Source: Streptomyces sp. PCS3-D2 (GTDB taxonomy: Bacteria; Actinomycetota; Actinomycetes; Streptomycetales; Streptomycetaceae). From it: 64,000 nucleotides of DNA. Location: contig NZ_CP097800.1 of assembly GCF_000612545.2 (NCBI RefSeq), forward strand, positions 3,759,001 through 3,823,000, written 5' to 3'. Each line of letters begins with the position of its first letter. Within the stretch, counting starts at the first letter, position 1. This document shows positions 50,725-59,638 of the stretch, in pieces. A program made the position numbers and the translations under genes. Below the pieces are notes generated by a model that saw only the letters and a program-made list of their open reading frames with translations, did no database searches and was not told where the DNA came from.

Positions 50725-53700
50725 TCAGTAGGCCCTGCGATGCGCCGGCAAATCCATGAAGTCGAACAACTCCTCGGCGGCCGCCCGGTATTCGGCCGAC
50801 GCCGCGGAATCGCCGAACACCTCGGCCGCATGGGCGAGGCCGACGAGCGCGAAGGCCTCCTCGGCCCGGAAGCTCATCGACGAGGCGATCGTGCGGGCAT
50901 GGGAGTGCATCGCCATGGCCGCCTCGTGTTCCCCCCATCTCATGTGCAGCTGGCCGACGATGTTCTCGACCTTGGCGAGCCGGATCGGTGCTCCGCTCGC
51001 CCGCCCGAGGACCAGCGCCCGCTCGGCGAACGTCCGGGCCTGCGAGGTGTCGCCCCGTTCCATGGCGACCCGGGCGGACAGCGCGAACACCAGGGCGACG
51101 TCGCCCGGCGACCGGGTCTCGTCGCACAGGTCGCGGGCCCGCTTCAGGCCCGCGTCCGCGTCCGCGTACTCGCCGAGGCCCACCTGGGCGAAGGCCAGAT
51201 CGGTCAGGGCCATGATCTCGTTGCCCCGGCCGTGGGCGATCTCCAGCGCCTCACGGGCTGCGTCGGCCGCCTCCGGATAGCGTCCCCACCGCTCGTACAG
51301 GGTGCTGAGGATGGTCAGCGTCTCGGCGGCCGTCGCGGGGCCGCTCAGCTCCTTGGCCAGGCGGACGGCCCGCTCCAGGATGGGCAGGGCCTCCGCGTAC
51401 CGCCCGAGCATCGTCATCAGCAGCCCGATGGTCGACTCGCTGTGCCCCTCGGTGTGCCGGTCCCCGGCGCGGATCGCCGTGTCGCGCGCCTCCGTGGCGA
51501 CCTCCAGTCCTTCCTCGAACCGCCCCAGCTTCCAGCAGGCGGCTCCCAGGTTGGACAGGCTGATGCCGAGGAGCGAGAGGTCGTCGAGCCGCCGGGAGGC
51601 GGCCACCGCGAGATGCCCGACGCTCCAGAACGCGTCGAGCTGCCCCTGTGCGTACAGGTGGAAGCCGACGTTTCGGCTCAGGCAGGCCGCGTACCGGTCG
51701 TGACCGGACCGCTCGGCGAGGGCCACCGCCGCGAGCAGTCCCGCCTGCTCGCGGACGAACCAGTTCAGGGCCTGCTCGGCATCCCTGAAGCCGGGCCGTT
51801 CGCCCTCGTACGGCGCGATGCCGCTCGGCCTGCGCTCACGGCCCGGGAACAGCACCTCGCAGGCCGCGTCCGAGGCCGTCATGTAGTAGCTGAGCAGCCG
51901 CTCGACCGCCGCCGCGTCGTCGTCCGCCGTCGCCGGACCCCGCAGGCTCTGGGCGAAACTGCGCACCAGATCGTGGAAGGTGTAGAGACCGATGTCGGGC
52001 TGACGCACCAGGTGGACGTCGAGCAGGAACTCCAGCGCGTCCTCGGCGTCACGGACCGACGTCCCCAGGAGCGCGGCCGCCGAGTAGACGTCGGTGCCCG
52101 CGCACGGGTACAGGCTGAGGATGCGGAACGCGGTCCGGTACTCCTCGTCCATGGCCAGGTAGGACAGGCGCAGGGTTGCCGCCACGCTGCGCTCGCCCGA
52201 GCTCAGCTCGTCCATCCGGCGCGTCTCGTCGCGCAGCCGCTCGACCAGGTACCGCACCGTCCAGCGCGGCCTGTTGCGCAGCCGGGCCGTCGCGATGCGC
52301 AGGGCGAGCGGCAGGTGGCCGCAGAGCCGGGCCAGTTCGGCGGACGCCTCGGGCTCGGCCGCCACCCTGGCCTCGCCGAGCGTCTCGGTCATCAGGCTGG
52401 TGCTGTCCTCGGGCTCCATCATCCCGATGGACACCCACTCGACGCCGTCGAGGTCGAGGAGCCGGCCGCGGCTCGTGATCAGCGTCAGGCTGCCGGGCGA
52501 GACCGGCAGGAGCGGCCGGATCTGCGCGGCGTCGACGGCGTTGTCGAGCAGCAGCAGCATCCGCCGCCCGTCCAGCTTCGTCCGCCACAGTGCGCTGCGC
52601 CCCTCCAGGTCCTCCGGGATGCGGTCGCCCGGGGTGCCCAGGGTGCGCAGGAGGCTGTCGAGGGCGGCGGCGGCCGACACCGGCTTGCCGCCGGGAGTGA
52701 ATCCGTGCAGGTCGATGTGGAGCTGCCCGTCGGGGTACCGGTCGGCCAGCTGGTGGGCGGCCCGCACCGCGAGGGTGGTCTTGCCCATGCCGCCCATGCC
52801 GTCGACGGCGACGACGCGGGCGTACCGGTCGCCGCCCCGGCCGCTGCCCCGGGCGTAGTCGAACAGCTCGGCCAGTTCGCGGGTGCGGCCCGTGAAGTCC
52901 GGCAGGTCGTAGGGCAGCGTGCACGGGGCGTCCCCGGAGGTGGCCGCGGCGTGCGGCGGCGCCTGCGGCTGTCCGGGAACCCGCTCCGCCGGGGCCTGCG
53001 GCCCGACGGCGGGTACGGGGACCGGGAAGGCCGGTTCCGGTGCCGCCGCCGGTGCGGGACCATCCGGTTCGGGCACCGCGCCGGCTGGTGCCGCGGGCTC
53101 GGCGGCCGGGCGTTCCGGAGCGGCCAGTTCGGGGCTGTCCCGCAGGATCGCCTCGTACAACCTGGCCAGCCGCGGGCCCGGATCGATCCCGAGCTCGTCC
53201 ACGAGCAGCTCGCGGACCTCCCCGTACTCCTTGAGCGCCTCCGCCTGCCGCCCCGACCGGTAGAGGGCCAGCATCAGCTGCCCGCGGAGCGTCTCCCGCA
53301 GCGGGTGCTGCGTGATCAGCGCGCGCAGGCCGGAGATGAGATCGCCGGACTCCCCCAGGGCGAGGCTGAGGTCGAAGAACTGGTCCGCCGCGGCCAGCCT
53401 GCGCTCTTCCAGCGCGGTCGCCGCGGCTTCGATCACCCGGCCGCCCGTACCGGACAGGACCGAGCCCCGCCACAGCGCGAGGGCGCTCCGCAGCGCCTCG
53501 GCGGCCGCCGGGCGGCGACCCTCCCGCAGGGCCTGGCCGGCCTTCCCGGTCAGCGCGTCGAACTCCAGGAGGTCAACCTGGTCGTCCGTCACCACCGCCC
53601 GGTAGCCGGGCCCGTCGGTCGCGATCACCTCGGTGCCGGCCGGTATGCGCCTGCGCAGGTCCGCGACGGCCTTGCGCACCTGGTGCGCGGCGGTCACCGG

Positions 53701-53922
53701 CGGGTCCTGCTCCCAGGTCGCCTCGACGAGCCGGGCGACCGGCACCACCCGGCCGGATTCCAGCAGCAGCATGCAGAGGACGCGTTCCTGAATCGCTCCC
53801 CCCAGCCTCAGCCGCGCCTGTCCGAACCACCCCTCAAGGGATCCGAGCACGTTGAACCGCAGCAGAGTCCCCCCTGCCCCGTCCGTTGGTCTCTCACCTG
53901 ACTCCGCATCCGCCCCAGGCAT
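50725..53922 (-). CDS. SARP-NB-ARC-TPR transcriptional regulator (AfsR-like)
   Basis: 1065 residues, start ATG with GAGGGGGG upstream. Domains in order: OmpR-like winged helix (about 20-105, FNVLGSLEGWFGQARLRLGG), bacterial transcriptional activator domain (about 110-265), an Ala/Pro linker, NB-ARC ATPase with Walker A GMGGMGKTTLAVRAA, LLLLDNAVDAAQI and GHLPLALRIATARL (about 340-640), and a C-terminal TPR array (about 740-1060). AfsR/SARP proteins switch on antibiotic genes by binding direct repeats at -35 regions. Position beside an ATP-grasp operon marks it as the probable pathway activator. Confidence 0.95.
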   Translation of the reverse strand: MPGADAESGERPTDGAGGTLLRFNVLGSLEGWFGQARLRLGGAIQERVLCMLLLESGRVVPVARLVEATWEQDPPVTAAHQVRKAVADLRRRIPAGTEVIATDGPGYRAVVTDDQVDLLEFDALTGKAGQALREGRRPAAAEALRSALALWRGSVLSGTGGRVIEAAATALEERRLAAADQFFDLSLALGESGDLISGLRALITQHPLRETLRGQLMLALYRSGRQAEALKEYGEVRELLVDELGIDPGPRLARLYEAILRDSPELAAPERPAAEPAAPAGAVPEPDGPAPAAAPEPAFPVPVPAVGPQAPAERVPGQPQAPPHAAATSGDAPCTLPYDLPDFTGRTRELAELFDYARGSGRGGDRYARVVAVDGMGGMGKTTLAVRAAHQLADRYPDGQLHIDLHGFTPGGKPVSAAAALDSLLRTLGTPGDRIPEDLEGRSALWRTKLDGRRMLLLLDNAVDAAQIRPLLPVSPGSLTLITSRGRLLDLDGVEWVSIGMMEPEDSTSLMTETLGEARVAAEPEASAELARLCGHLPLALRIATARLRNRPRWTVRYLVERLRDETRRMDELSSGERSVAATLRLSYLAMDEEYRTAFRILSLYPCAGTDVYSAAALLGTSVRDAEDALEFLLDVHLVRQPDIGLYTFHDLVRSFAQSLRGPATADDDAAAVERLLSYYMTASDAACEVLFPGRERRPSGIAPYEGERPGFRDAEQALNWFVREQAGLLAAVALAERSGHDRYAACLSRNVGFHLYAQGQLDAFWSVGHLAVAASRRLDDLSLLGISLSNLGAACWKLGRFEEGLEVATEARDTAIRAGDRHTEGHSESTIGLLMTMLGRYAEALPILERAVRLAKELSGPATAAETLTILSTLYERWGRYPEAADAAREALEIAHGRGNEIMALTDLAFAQVGLGEYADADAGLKRARDLCDETRSPGDVALVFALSARVAMERGDTSQARTFAERALVLGRASGAPIRLAKVENIVGQLHMRWGEHEAAMAMHSHARTIASSMSFRAEEAFALVGLAHAAEVFGDSAASAEYRAAAEELFDFMDLPAHRRAY

Positions 53923-54093
53923 GGGACATCCACCCCCCTCAACAGACCCCTGGCCAGGCCATGTCAACCGGATCATAGGGGTTACTCCTCGCTGGCGGTA
54001 AGCATCCGGTAGCAGATCAGGAAGCACGGCACGGACAGTTCACGGGCCGGCCTCGACGGGCCGCGGACAGAGCGAGTGCCAAAGGAGACGGGT

Positions 54094-55542
54094 GTGGGAA
54101 GACTGGAGCGACCGCTGGCCCCCGATGCCGGACCGGTCACCGCGTTCGCCCGGGAGTTGCGCAGTCTGCGTGCCGCGGCGGGCAGCCCCGGCTACCGCGA
54201 CATGGCCATGCGGGCCCGGTTCTCCGCGTCGGTGCTCTCCGACGCGGCCGCCGGATACCGGCTCCCCACCCTCCAGGTGGCCCTCGCCTTCGCCGAGGCC
54301 TGCGGCGGTGACCGCGCCACCTGGGAACGCCGGTGGCACGAGGCGGCCCGCCCCGTGCCCGAGGACGGCAACCCCCGCCCCGCGGCCAAGGCCGTACAGC
54401 AGCACCAGGAGAACGAACTGCGCGCCGCCGACGTACGAGCCGTACTGCCCCCGCCGGCCCAGCTGCCGATGGAGCCCCGCGCCCTGGTGGGACGCGTCGA
54501 GCTGATCCAGCAGGCCAGGTCGCTGACCGCGCCCGCGCACGGCGGCCAGCCGGCCGCGGTCCCCCTGCTGATCAGCGGTCAGGTCGGTGCGGGCAAGTCC
54601 GCCTTCGCCCTGCGGCTGGCCCACGAACTGGCGACGGCCCTGCCCGACGGACAGCTCTACGCGAACCTCGACCCCGCCGCGGACGGCCGCAAGGACGCCG
54701 CGGGTATCGCGGGCGGTTTCCTCGAAGCGCTCGGTATCCCGGCCGACCGGATCCCGAACGACCCCGGGCAGAGAATGGGCTTGTACCGGTCTGTGCTCGA
54801 CCGCCGCAGGATCCTCGTGCTGCTCGACAACGTGCAGCACGAACGCCAGGTGCGCGAGCTCCTGACCGCCGCGCCCGAGAGCCGCGTCGTGATCACCAGC
54901 CGCTCCCGGCTGCTCGGCCTCGACGGGGTGTGCCGGCTGCGGATGCCCGTCCTGGACCGCGACGAGTCCATGCACCTGCTCGCCCAGTCGCTGGGCGCGG
55001 ACCGGGTCGGCACCGATCCGCGCTCCTGCCTGCGGCTGGCCGAGGCCTGCGGAGACCTGCCGCTGGCCCTGAACCTGGCCGCGCGGCGGCTCGCGGCCCG
55101 TCCGGAGTGGATGCTCCAGGACGCGGTGTCCGACCTGGTCGGCGAGGGGCCCGGGGAACCGGGCCGGTTCCTGGGCCGGCTGCAGGTGGGCGACGACGCC
55201 CTCGTCACCCGCCTGGACAGCGCCTACCGCCAGCTGACCCCGTGGGCCCGCCTGGTGCTGAGGCAGTTCGCCGGGTCGGACGGACCGCCCTCGGTGGACA
55301 ACGTCGTGTACGAGTCCGCGGACGCGCTCGCCGTCCTGGTGGAGCGCTCCGCGCAGCCGGTCGAGGACCTCCTCGAACGCCTCCTGGACGCGGGCCTGCT
55401 GGACCACTCCGACGTGCCCGGGGAGTACGGGCTCACGCCCATGGCCCGGGCCTTCGCGCTGACCCAGCCGGACCCGACGGACGAGTCCCCGGCCGGGGCG
55501 CCGCGGTCGGCGGCGCAGGTGCCCGCACGGGCGGCGCGGTAG
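54094..55542 (+). CDS. HTH and NB-ARC regulator
   Basis: 482 residues from GTG 54094 (AAAGGAG six bases upstream; GTG 54076 is longer). N-terminal helix-turn-helix (VTAFARELRSLRAAAGSPGYRDMAMRARFSASVLSDAAAGYRLPTLQVALAFAEACGG), then an NB-ARC-type ATPase with Walker A SGQVGAGKSAFALRLAHEL, Walker B LVLLDNVQHE, VVITSRSRLLGLDG and CGDLPLALNLAARRL, and no TPR array. It starts 172 bp from and divergent to the SARP gene, so the pair may share control of the locus. Confidence 0.88.
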   Translation: MGRLERPLAPDAGPVTAFARELRSLRAAAGSPGYRDMAMRARFSASVLSDAAAGYRLPTLQVALAFAEACGGDRATWERRWHEAARPVPEDGNPRPAAKAVQQHQENELRAADVRAVLPPPAQLPMEPRALVGRVELIQQARSLTAPAHGGQPAAVPLLISGQVGAGKSAFALRLAHELATALPDGQLYANLDPAADGRKDAAGIAGGFLEALGIPADRIPNDPGQRMGLYRSVLDRRRILVLLDNVQHERQVRELLTAAPESRVVITSRSRLLGLDGVCRLRMPVLDRDESMHLLAQSLGADRVGTDPRSCLRLAEACGDLPLALNLAARRLAARPEWMLQDAVSDLVGEGPGEPGRFLGRLQVGDDALVTRLDSAYRQLTPWARLVLRQFAGSDGPPSVDNVVYESADALAVLVERSAQPVEDLLERLLDAGLLDHSDVPGEYGLTPMARAFALTQPDPTDESPAGAPRSAAQVPARAAR

Positions 55543-55614
55543 GCCGGCGCCCGCGGTCCGCGCCGCAGGCCGCGCCGCGGACCTGGCCGCCCGGTCCGCG
55601 GGACCGCGCCGTTC

Positions 55615-56673
55615 TCAGCCGGCGGCTCCCGCCGGGGGCGGCGTCCGCGCCCCGTGGGTGATCGTCACGTACAGGTACTCGTCGAGGATCTTGGCCAGGG
55701 ACACGTGCGGCCTGCCCAGATCGGCGCAGACGGAAGCCTCGGGCAACCCTCCGGCCTCGGCGAGCACTGCGCGCGCCCAGGCACCGCCGGTCCGCAGATG
55801 GCGGGCGAAGGCGTCGCCGTCCCGGGCGCCGTGGAGTCGCTCCGCGATGGCCGCGTCCCAGGGCATGACCGAGGCGGGGCGCAGCGCGTACAGCGCCTTG
55901 GAGGCGGCGGTCGGGCCGAGGCTGCGGCGGCCGACCGGTACGGCCGCCAGCTCCGCGTAGGCCTTCGCGAGCCGGGAGATCTCGCGGGGGCCGAGCGCCG
56001 CCAGCGGCGCGTCCGGCACCCCCCGGTGGCGCTCCCACCAGGCCGCGAGTCCCGCCCCGAAGGCGTCGGGCTCGCCCTCGCGCGGGTAACGGATGCGGCA
56101 TCCCCAGGAGTTGAGCCAGCGGTGCAGGGCGGTGCGGTGCGCGGCGGCGGAGACGTCGAGGGCGCCGGTCTCCTCGCGCAGTGCCAGCCAGCTGCGGTCC
56201 ACGCCGGCGAATCCGTTGAACACCTCCGCCGCGGCATGCAGCCGGGCCAGCGTGGGCGGTGACGGGACCGGGGCCGGGCCCGCCGGGTCCCCCGCCGCGG
56301 TCCCCGCCGGGGGTCGGTCGAGGTGTTCGCGGGCCACCCTCGCCGGCACCACCATCCGCCAGGCCTCGGTGACCAGTTCCGTCAGCTCCTCGCGGTCCAG
56401 GGCGGCGAGGTGGGCCTGCGCCCAGTGGAAGCGCAGATCCGACTCCCGGGGCAGGAAGAACTTCGCGGGTTCGGCGGCGACGAGCGCCGCCCGCTCCTCC
56501 TTGGGGAAGGCGAAGCCCAGTTCGCTCTCGTCCCGGGAGAGCGCGAGATAGACGATCCTGCCGATCCGGAACTTCACCCGGTCCCGGACGAGATGCTCCT
56601 GGGTGCGCGGCAGGGCGAGCGCCAGCCGACGCACGTCGTCCACCGTGACCGCGGCCCGCTCCGTCGGTGTCAC
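55615..56673 (-). CDS. MmcQ/YjbR-like domain fused to an unknown C-terminal domain
   Basis: 352 residues, GTG start preceded by a G-run. Residues about 9-125 are an MmcQ/YjbR DNA-binding-like domain (VDDVRRLALALPRTQEHLVRDRVKFRIGRIVYLALSRDE). The C-terminal ~200 residues (LARLHAAAEVFNGFAGVDRSWLAL to LAKILDEYLYVTITHG) look like a DUF6308-type domain with SKALYALRPASVMPWD. I do not know its function. Starts 13 bp after the flavin oxidase gene, so it is the last gene of the minus-strand operon. Confidence 0.7.
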   Translation of the reverse strand: MTPTERAAVTVDDVRRLALALPRTQEHLVRDRVKFRIGRIVYLALSRDESELGFAFPKEERAALVAAEPAKFFLPRESDLRFHWAQAHLAALDREELTELVTEAWRMVVPARVAREHLDRPPAGTAAGDPAGPAPVPSPPTLARLHAAAEVFNGFAGVDRSWLALREETGALDVSAAAHRTALHRWLNSWGCRIRYPREGEPDAFGAGLAAWWERHRGVPDAPLAALGPREISRLAKAYAELAAVPVGRRSLGPTAASKALYALRPASVMPWDAAIAERLHGARDGDAFARHLRTGGAWARAVLAEAGGLPEASVCADLGRPHVSLAKILDEYLYVTITHGARTPPPAGAAG

Positions 56674-56686
56674 GCCGGCCCCCCGC

Positions 56687-57829
56687 TCACAGGCCCGCGA
56701 GCTGCGGGGCGTGGACGTCCAGCGGCCCGTCGAGCGCGCCGACACCGATCGGTGCGGGGCTGCGGCCGCCCAGCCGGTCGGCGAGCGACCTTGCGATGAG
56801 CGGCGCGAACTTGAAGGACGTCCCGCCGCAGGCCGCGTACGCGTATCCCGCGCCGCCGAGGGCGACGACCAACGGGCCGCCGGTGGGCGCGAACGCCGAG
56901 TAGTAGGCGTCCTTGGCGGTGGCGACCCAGGCCGGCCCGAAGCCGGGGAGGACGTCCCCGAACTCCTTCTCCAGCTTGCGCTGCCAGTACGGGTCGGTGG
57001 CGTAGTCGGTGATCGCGTCCACCGCCCGGCAGGCGGTGGCCGAGGTGAGCTTGAGGGCCGTGCCCGCCACCGGGGGGATCAGCCAGGCTCCGCCCCTCGT
57101 ACCGAGGGCGGGCACGGCCGGGGTGGCGGCCCAGGCGGCCGCCTGCCGCCGCGGCACCCTGCAATACAGGAGGGACTGCCGGTAGAGCGTGAGCTGTTCG
57201 GACATGCCCGCCGGCAGCAGGTCCCGCGACCAGGGGCCGACCGCCATGAGGACCGCGTCGCCGTGCAGCACCTGCCCGTCCACCAGCCGTACGGTGCCGC
57301 TGTCGGCGTCGACGGCGGTCACGGGCCGGTGTTCGATCAGCTCGATGCCGCGCTGCCACTTCAGCCAGCCGACGCATGCCGCGAGGACCCGTTCGGCCAG
57401 CAGGACGCCCGCCTCGGTCTCCAGCACCCCGCCGAGGCCGCCGTCCAGGTGCAGGTTCGGGTAGCGGTCGGCGAGGCCGGCCGAGGTCAGCTCCGTCGCC
57501 CTCCCCCCGGCCCTGACGATCATGGCTGCCCCGTCCGCGGCCGCCGCCGGCGGCACGACGGTGAGTGCACCGACCTGCTCGTAGAAGCGCGTCACGAGGA
57601 GCTCTTCCAGCTCGATCCACCGCCGGTGTGCCCGCAGGGCGGCGCCGGTGGTCTGCGGGTCCGCGGGATGCAGGGCCCGCAGGATCCGGTGCTGGTCGAA
57701 AGAGGTGGCCCGGCTGTGCGGGATGGGCCCCTGGTCGACGATCGTGACCCGGTGTCCGTCGAGCACGCACTCGACCGCCGTCAGCAGCGCGATCACGCCC
57801 GCGCCCACTACCGTTACCCTCGCCGACAT
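56687..57829 (-). CDS. FAD-dependent amine oxidase (DAO/sarcosine oxidase family)
   Basis: 380 residues, ATG after a strong AAGGAGGAGGG. FAD-binding N-terminus VTVVGAGVIALLTAVECVLDGHRVTIVD (third glycine of GxGxxG is Ala), an amine-oxidase substrate domain, and the C-terminal GGAGYAYAACGGTSFKFAPLIARSLADRLGG of monomeric sarcosine or N-methyltryptophan oxidases. The cysteine that binds FAD covalently in those enzymes is not evident (DAYYSAFAPTGGPLVV), so the flavin may be non-covalent. It should oxidise a secondary amine or amino acid to an imine with hydrogen peroxide release, as a tailoring step. Confidence 0.88.
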   Translation of the reverse strand: MSARVTVVGAGVIALLTAVECVLDGHRVTIVDQGPIPHSRATSFDQHRILRALHPADPQTTGAALRAHRRWIELEELLVTRFYEQVGALTVVPPAAAADGAAMIVRAGGRATELTSAGLADRYPNLHLDGGLGGVLETEAGVLLAERVLAACVGWLKWQRGIELIEHRPVTAVDADSGTVRLVDGQVLHGDAVLMAVGPWSRDLLPAGMSEQLTLYRQSLLYCRVPRRQAAAWAATPAVPALGTRGGAWLIPPVAGTALKLTSATACRAVDAITDYATDPYWQRKLEKEFGDVLPGFGPAWVATAKDAYYSAFAPTGGPLVVALGGAGYAYAACGGTSFKFAPLIARSLADRLGGRSPAPIGVGALDGPLDVHAPQLAGL

Positions 57830-57866
57830 CACCCTCCTCCTTTCTTGGTGTCCGGTTCCCGACGCG

Positions 57867-59129
57867 TCAGCTGTCGAGGACGATGGTGGTCAGCGCCTCG
57901 GCCTTGGCGAGGGACTCCTCGCAGCTCAGGAAGTCGTCGCCGGCGCAGATCAGGTTGGCGTAGCGGCTGAGGTAGCCGTCCGGCGGCAGCAGCAGCTCCG
58001 TGCCGGCGGGCACCATCACGTTGGCCTCCAGCAGCCCCGGCACGTCCGTGACGGCGGGTGCGTCGATCGACCGGACCGTGCCGTTCCGTGGCGGGTAGAG
58101 GAAGCGGATGCCGACCGTGCGGGACAGCGTCGGCTCCCGTTCCGGCAGGGTGCCCGAGGCGATCTCCGCGGCCAGTTCGCCCGGCTCGACGCCGGTGGCC
58201 AGGCTGCCCAGGTAGGGGATCAGGTCGCCGCCGAGGCGGGCGTTCACTTCGATGATCACCGGACCTCGGGTGGTGAGCTTCACCTCCGTGTGTGTGATCC
58301 CGTAGCCGATGCCCAGCTCCCGGTGTGCGGCCCGCAGCACGCGCAGCAGCTCCTGGTCGGCGAGCAGCGGGTCGGTGGCGCTGACGGTGTGCCCGGTCTC
58401 CTCGAAGTAGGGCGCGAGGCCGACTTCTTTGCGGGCGAGGAAGAGCGGGCTCCAGACGCCGTCGAAGACCGTGCCGTCGATGCTGATCTCGGGGCCCATG
58501 ACGCACTCCTCGACCAGCACCCCGCCCTCGTAGTCGCTGTTCCCGCCGCGGCTGGCGGCGTCCGCGACCTCGAAGGCGGCACGGACCCCCTCGGGGCCGT
58601 CGACCTTGATGACGCCGATGCTGGCGCCCATGCCGCGGGGCTTCAGGACGACCGGGTAGCCGAAGGCGTCGGCCGTCGCGAGCGCCTCGTCCGCTCCCGT
58701 CACGTAGGCGAAGTGCGGCTGGGGCAGCCCGGCGGCGGTCAGCAGCTGCCGGGTGTTGTGCTTGTTGCGGCAGTTGTCCGCCCCCTGGAAGGTCAGTCCG
58801 GGCAGGCCGAGCCGCTCGGCTATGAGGGCCGTGGTCACGACGAGCGTCTCGTCGTAGCTGAACACGCCGACCACGCGGTGCTCGGCGGCGACCGCTTCGG
58901 CAGCCTTGATCAGGCCTTCCGTGTCGGGCACGAGGCGTTGCGGGTCGAGCAGCTCCACGGTGGTGGAGCCCAGTACGTGGTCGCGCTGCCAGGTCGGTTC
59001 GGCCGCGTCCAGGATCCAGATCGGGCGCCGGCGGGCCGCGCCCGCGAGCAGGTACTCGCGGTAGGCGCGCTGTCCGCTGCCGACCAGGATCACCACGCCG
59101 TCATCGGTCGTGTGGGCGTCATCGGTCAT
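57867..59129 (-). CDS. ATP-grasp carboxylate-amine ligase B
   Basis: 420 residues. Complete ATP-grasp fold: N-terminal pre-ATP domain (VVILVGSGQRAYREYLLAGAARRRPIWILD), ATP lysine strand YPVVLKPRGMGASIGV, adenine-binding VLVEECVMGPEISIDGTVFDG, and the magnesium site HTEVKLTTRGPVIIEVNARLGGDLIPYLGSLATG with Glu and Asn in place. Related to L-amino acid ligases that make dipeptides by acyl-phosphate formation. ATG with GAGGTG upstream; a GTG (59138) overlapping the YbaK stop is possible. Confidence 0.92.
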   Translation of the reverse strand: MTDDAHTTDDGVVILVGSGQRAYREYLLAGAARRRPIWILDAAEPTWQRDHVLGSTTVELLDPQRLVPDTEGLIKAAEAVAAEHRVVGVFSYDETLVVTTALIAERLGLPGLTFQGADNCRNKHNTRQLLTAAGLPQPHFAYVTGADEALATADAFGYPVVLKPRGMGASIGVIKVDGPEGVRAAFEVADAASRGGNSDYEGGVLVEECVMGPEISIDGTVFDGVWSPLFLARKEVGLAPYFEETGHTVSATDPLLADQELLRVLRAAHRELGIGYGITHTEVKLTTRGPVIIEVNARLGGDLIPYLGSLATGVEPGELAAEIASGTLPEREPTLSRTVGIRFLYPPRNGTVRSIDAPAVTDVPGLLEANVMVPAGTELLLPPDGYLSRYANLICAGDDFLSCEESLAKAEALTTIVLDS

Positions 59130-59134
59130 GTCCG

Positions 59135-59638
59135 TCACCTCGCGGAGTTGGTCAGGACCCGGTCCCCGGCCGTCGCGATCGCGGCCAGCACGGGCTTGGC
59201 GATGGCGAGGTAGTCGGAGGTGGACAGGGCCACGGAGCGGTCCAGGCGGGCCGCGTTGAAGTAGATCTCTTCGGTGAGTGCCAGGCCCTCGTCCACGACG
59301 AGGTGGAGGTCGGGGTGGAAACTGAGCGGCATCACGGTGCCGCAGACGCTGCCGGCCAGCCGTTCGGCGATCTCCGGGGTGGCGAAGGCGGTGCGGCCTC
59401 CGCCGAACAGCGCGGCGACCGCGGCCAGGTCGACCTGGCGGTCTCCGGGGACCACCGCGAGCACGTACTTGCCGACCCGCTTGGTGATGCTGACGCGGAC
59501 GATGATGCACTTGGCGGCCTGCTCCAGCGGGTGCCCGCGCAGCACGCTGGCGAGGTCCGTGCGGCCCTCGGCCGGGTGGTCGATCAGGCGGTAGCGGGCC
59601 TGGTGCAGGTCGAGCAGGTCGAGCAGCGTCCGGTACAT
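59135..59638 (-). CDS. YbaK/ProX-type aminoacyl-tRNA deacylase
   Basis: 167 residues. YbaK/EbsC-family fold with the conserved lysine at 43 (AAKCIIVRVSITKRVGKYVLAVVPGDRQVDL) and the GxVxP loop (CGTVMPLSF, residues 99-107), plus VDEGLALTEEIYFNAARLDRSVALST. These proteins hydrolyse wrongly charged tRNAs such as Cys- or Ala-tRNA(Pro). Here it is in a natural-product operon between ligase and SBP genes with base-sharing overlap, so the likely role is self-protection against charging of a product analogue; direct use of aminoacyl-tRNA is an alternative. Confidence 0.87.
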   Translation of the reverse strand: MYRTLLDLLDLHQARYRLIDHPAEGRTDLASVLRGHPLEQAAKCIIVRVSITKRVGKYVLAVVPGDRQVDLAAVAALFGGGRTAFATPEIAERLAGSVCGTVMPLSFHPDLHLVVDEGLALTEEIYFNAARLDRSVALSTSDYLAIAKPVLAAIATAGDRVLTNSAR

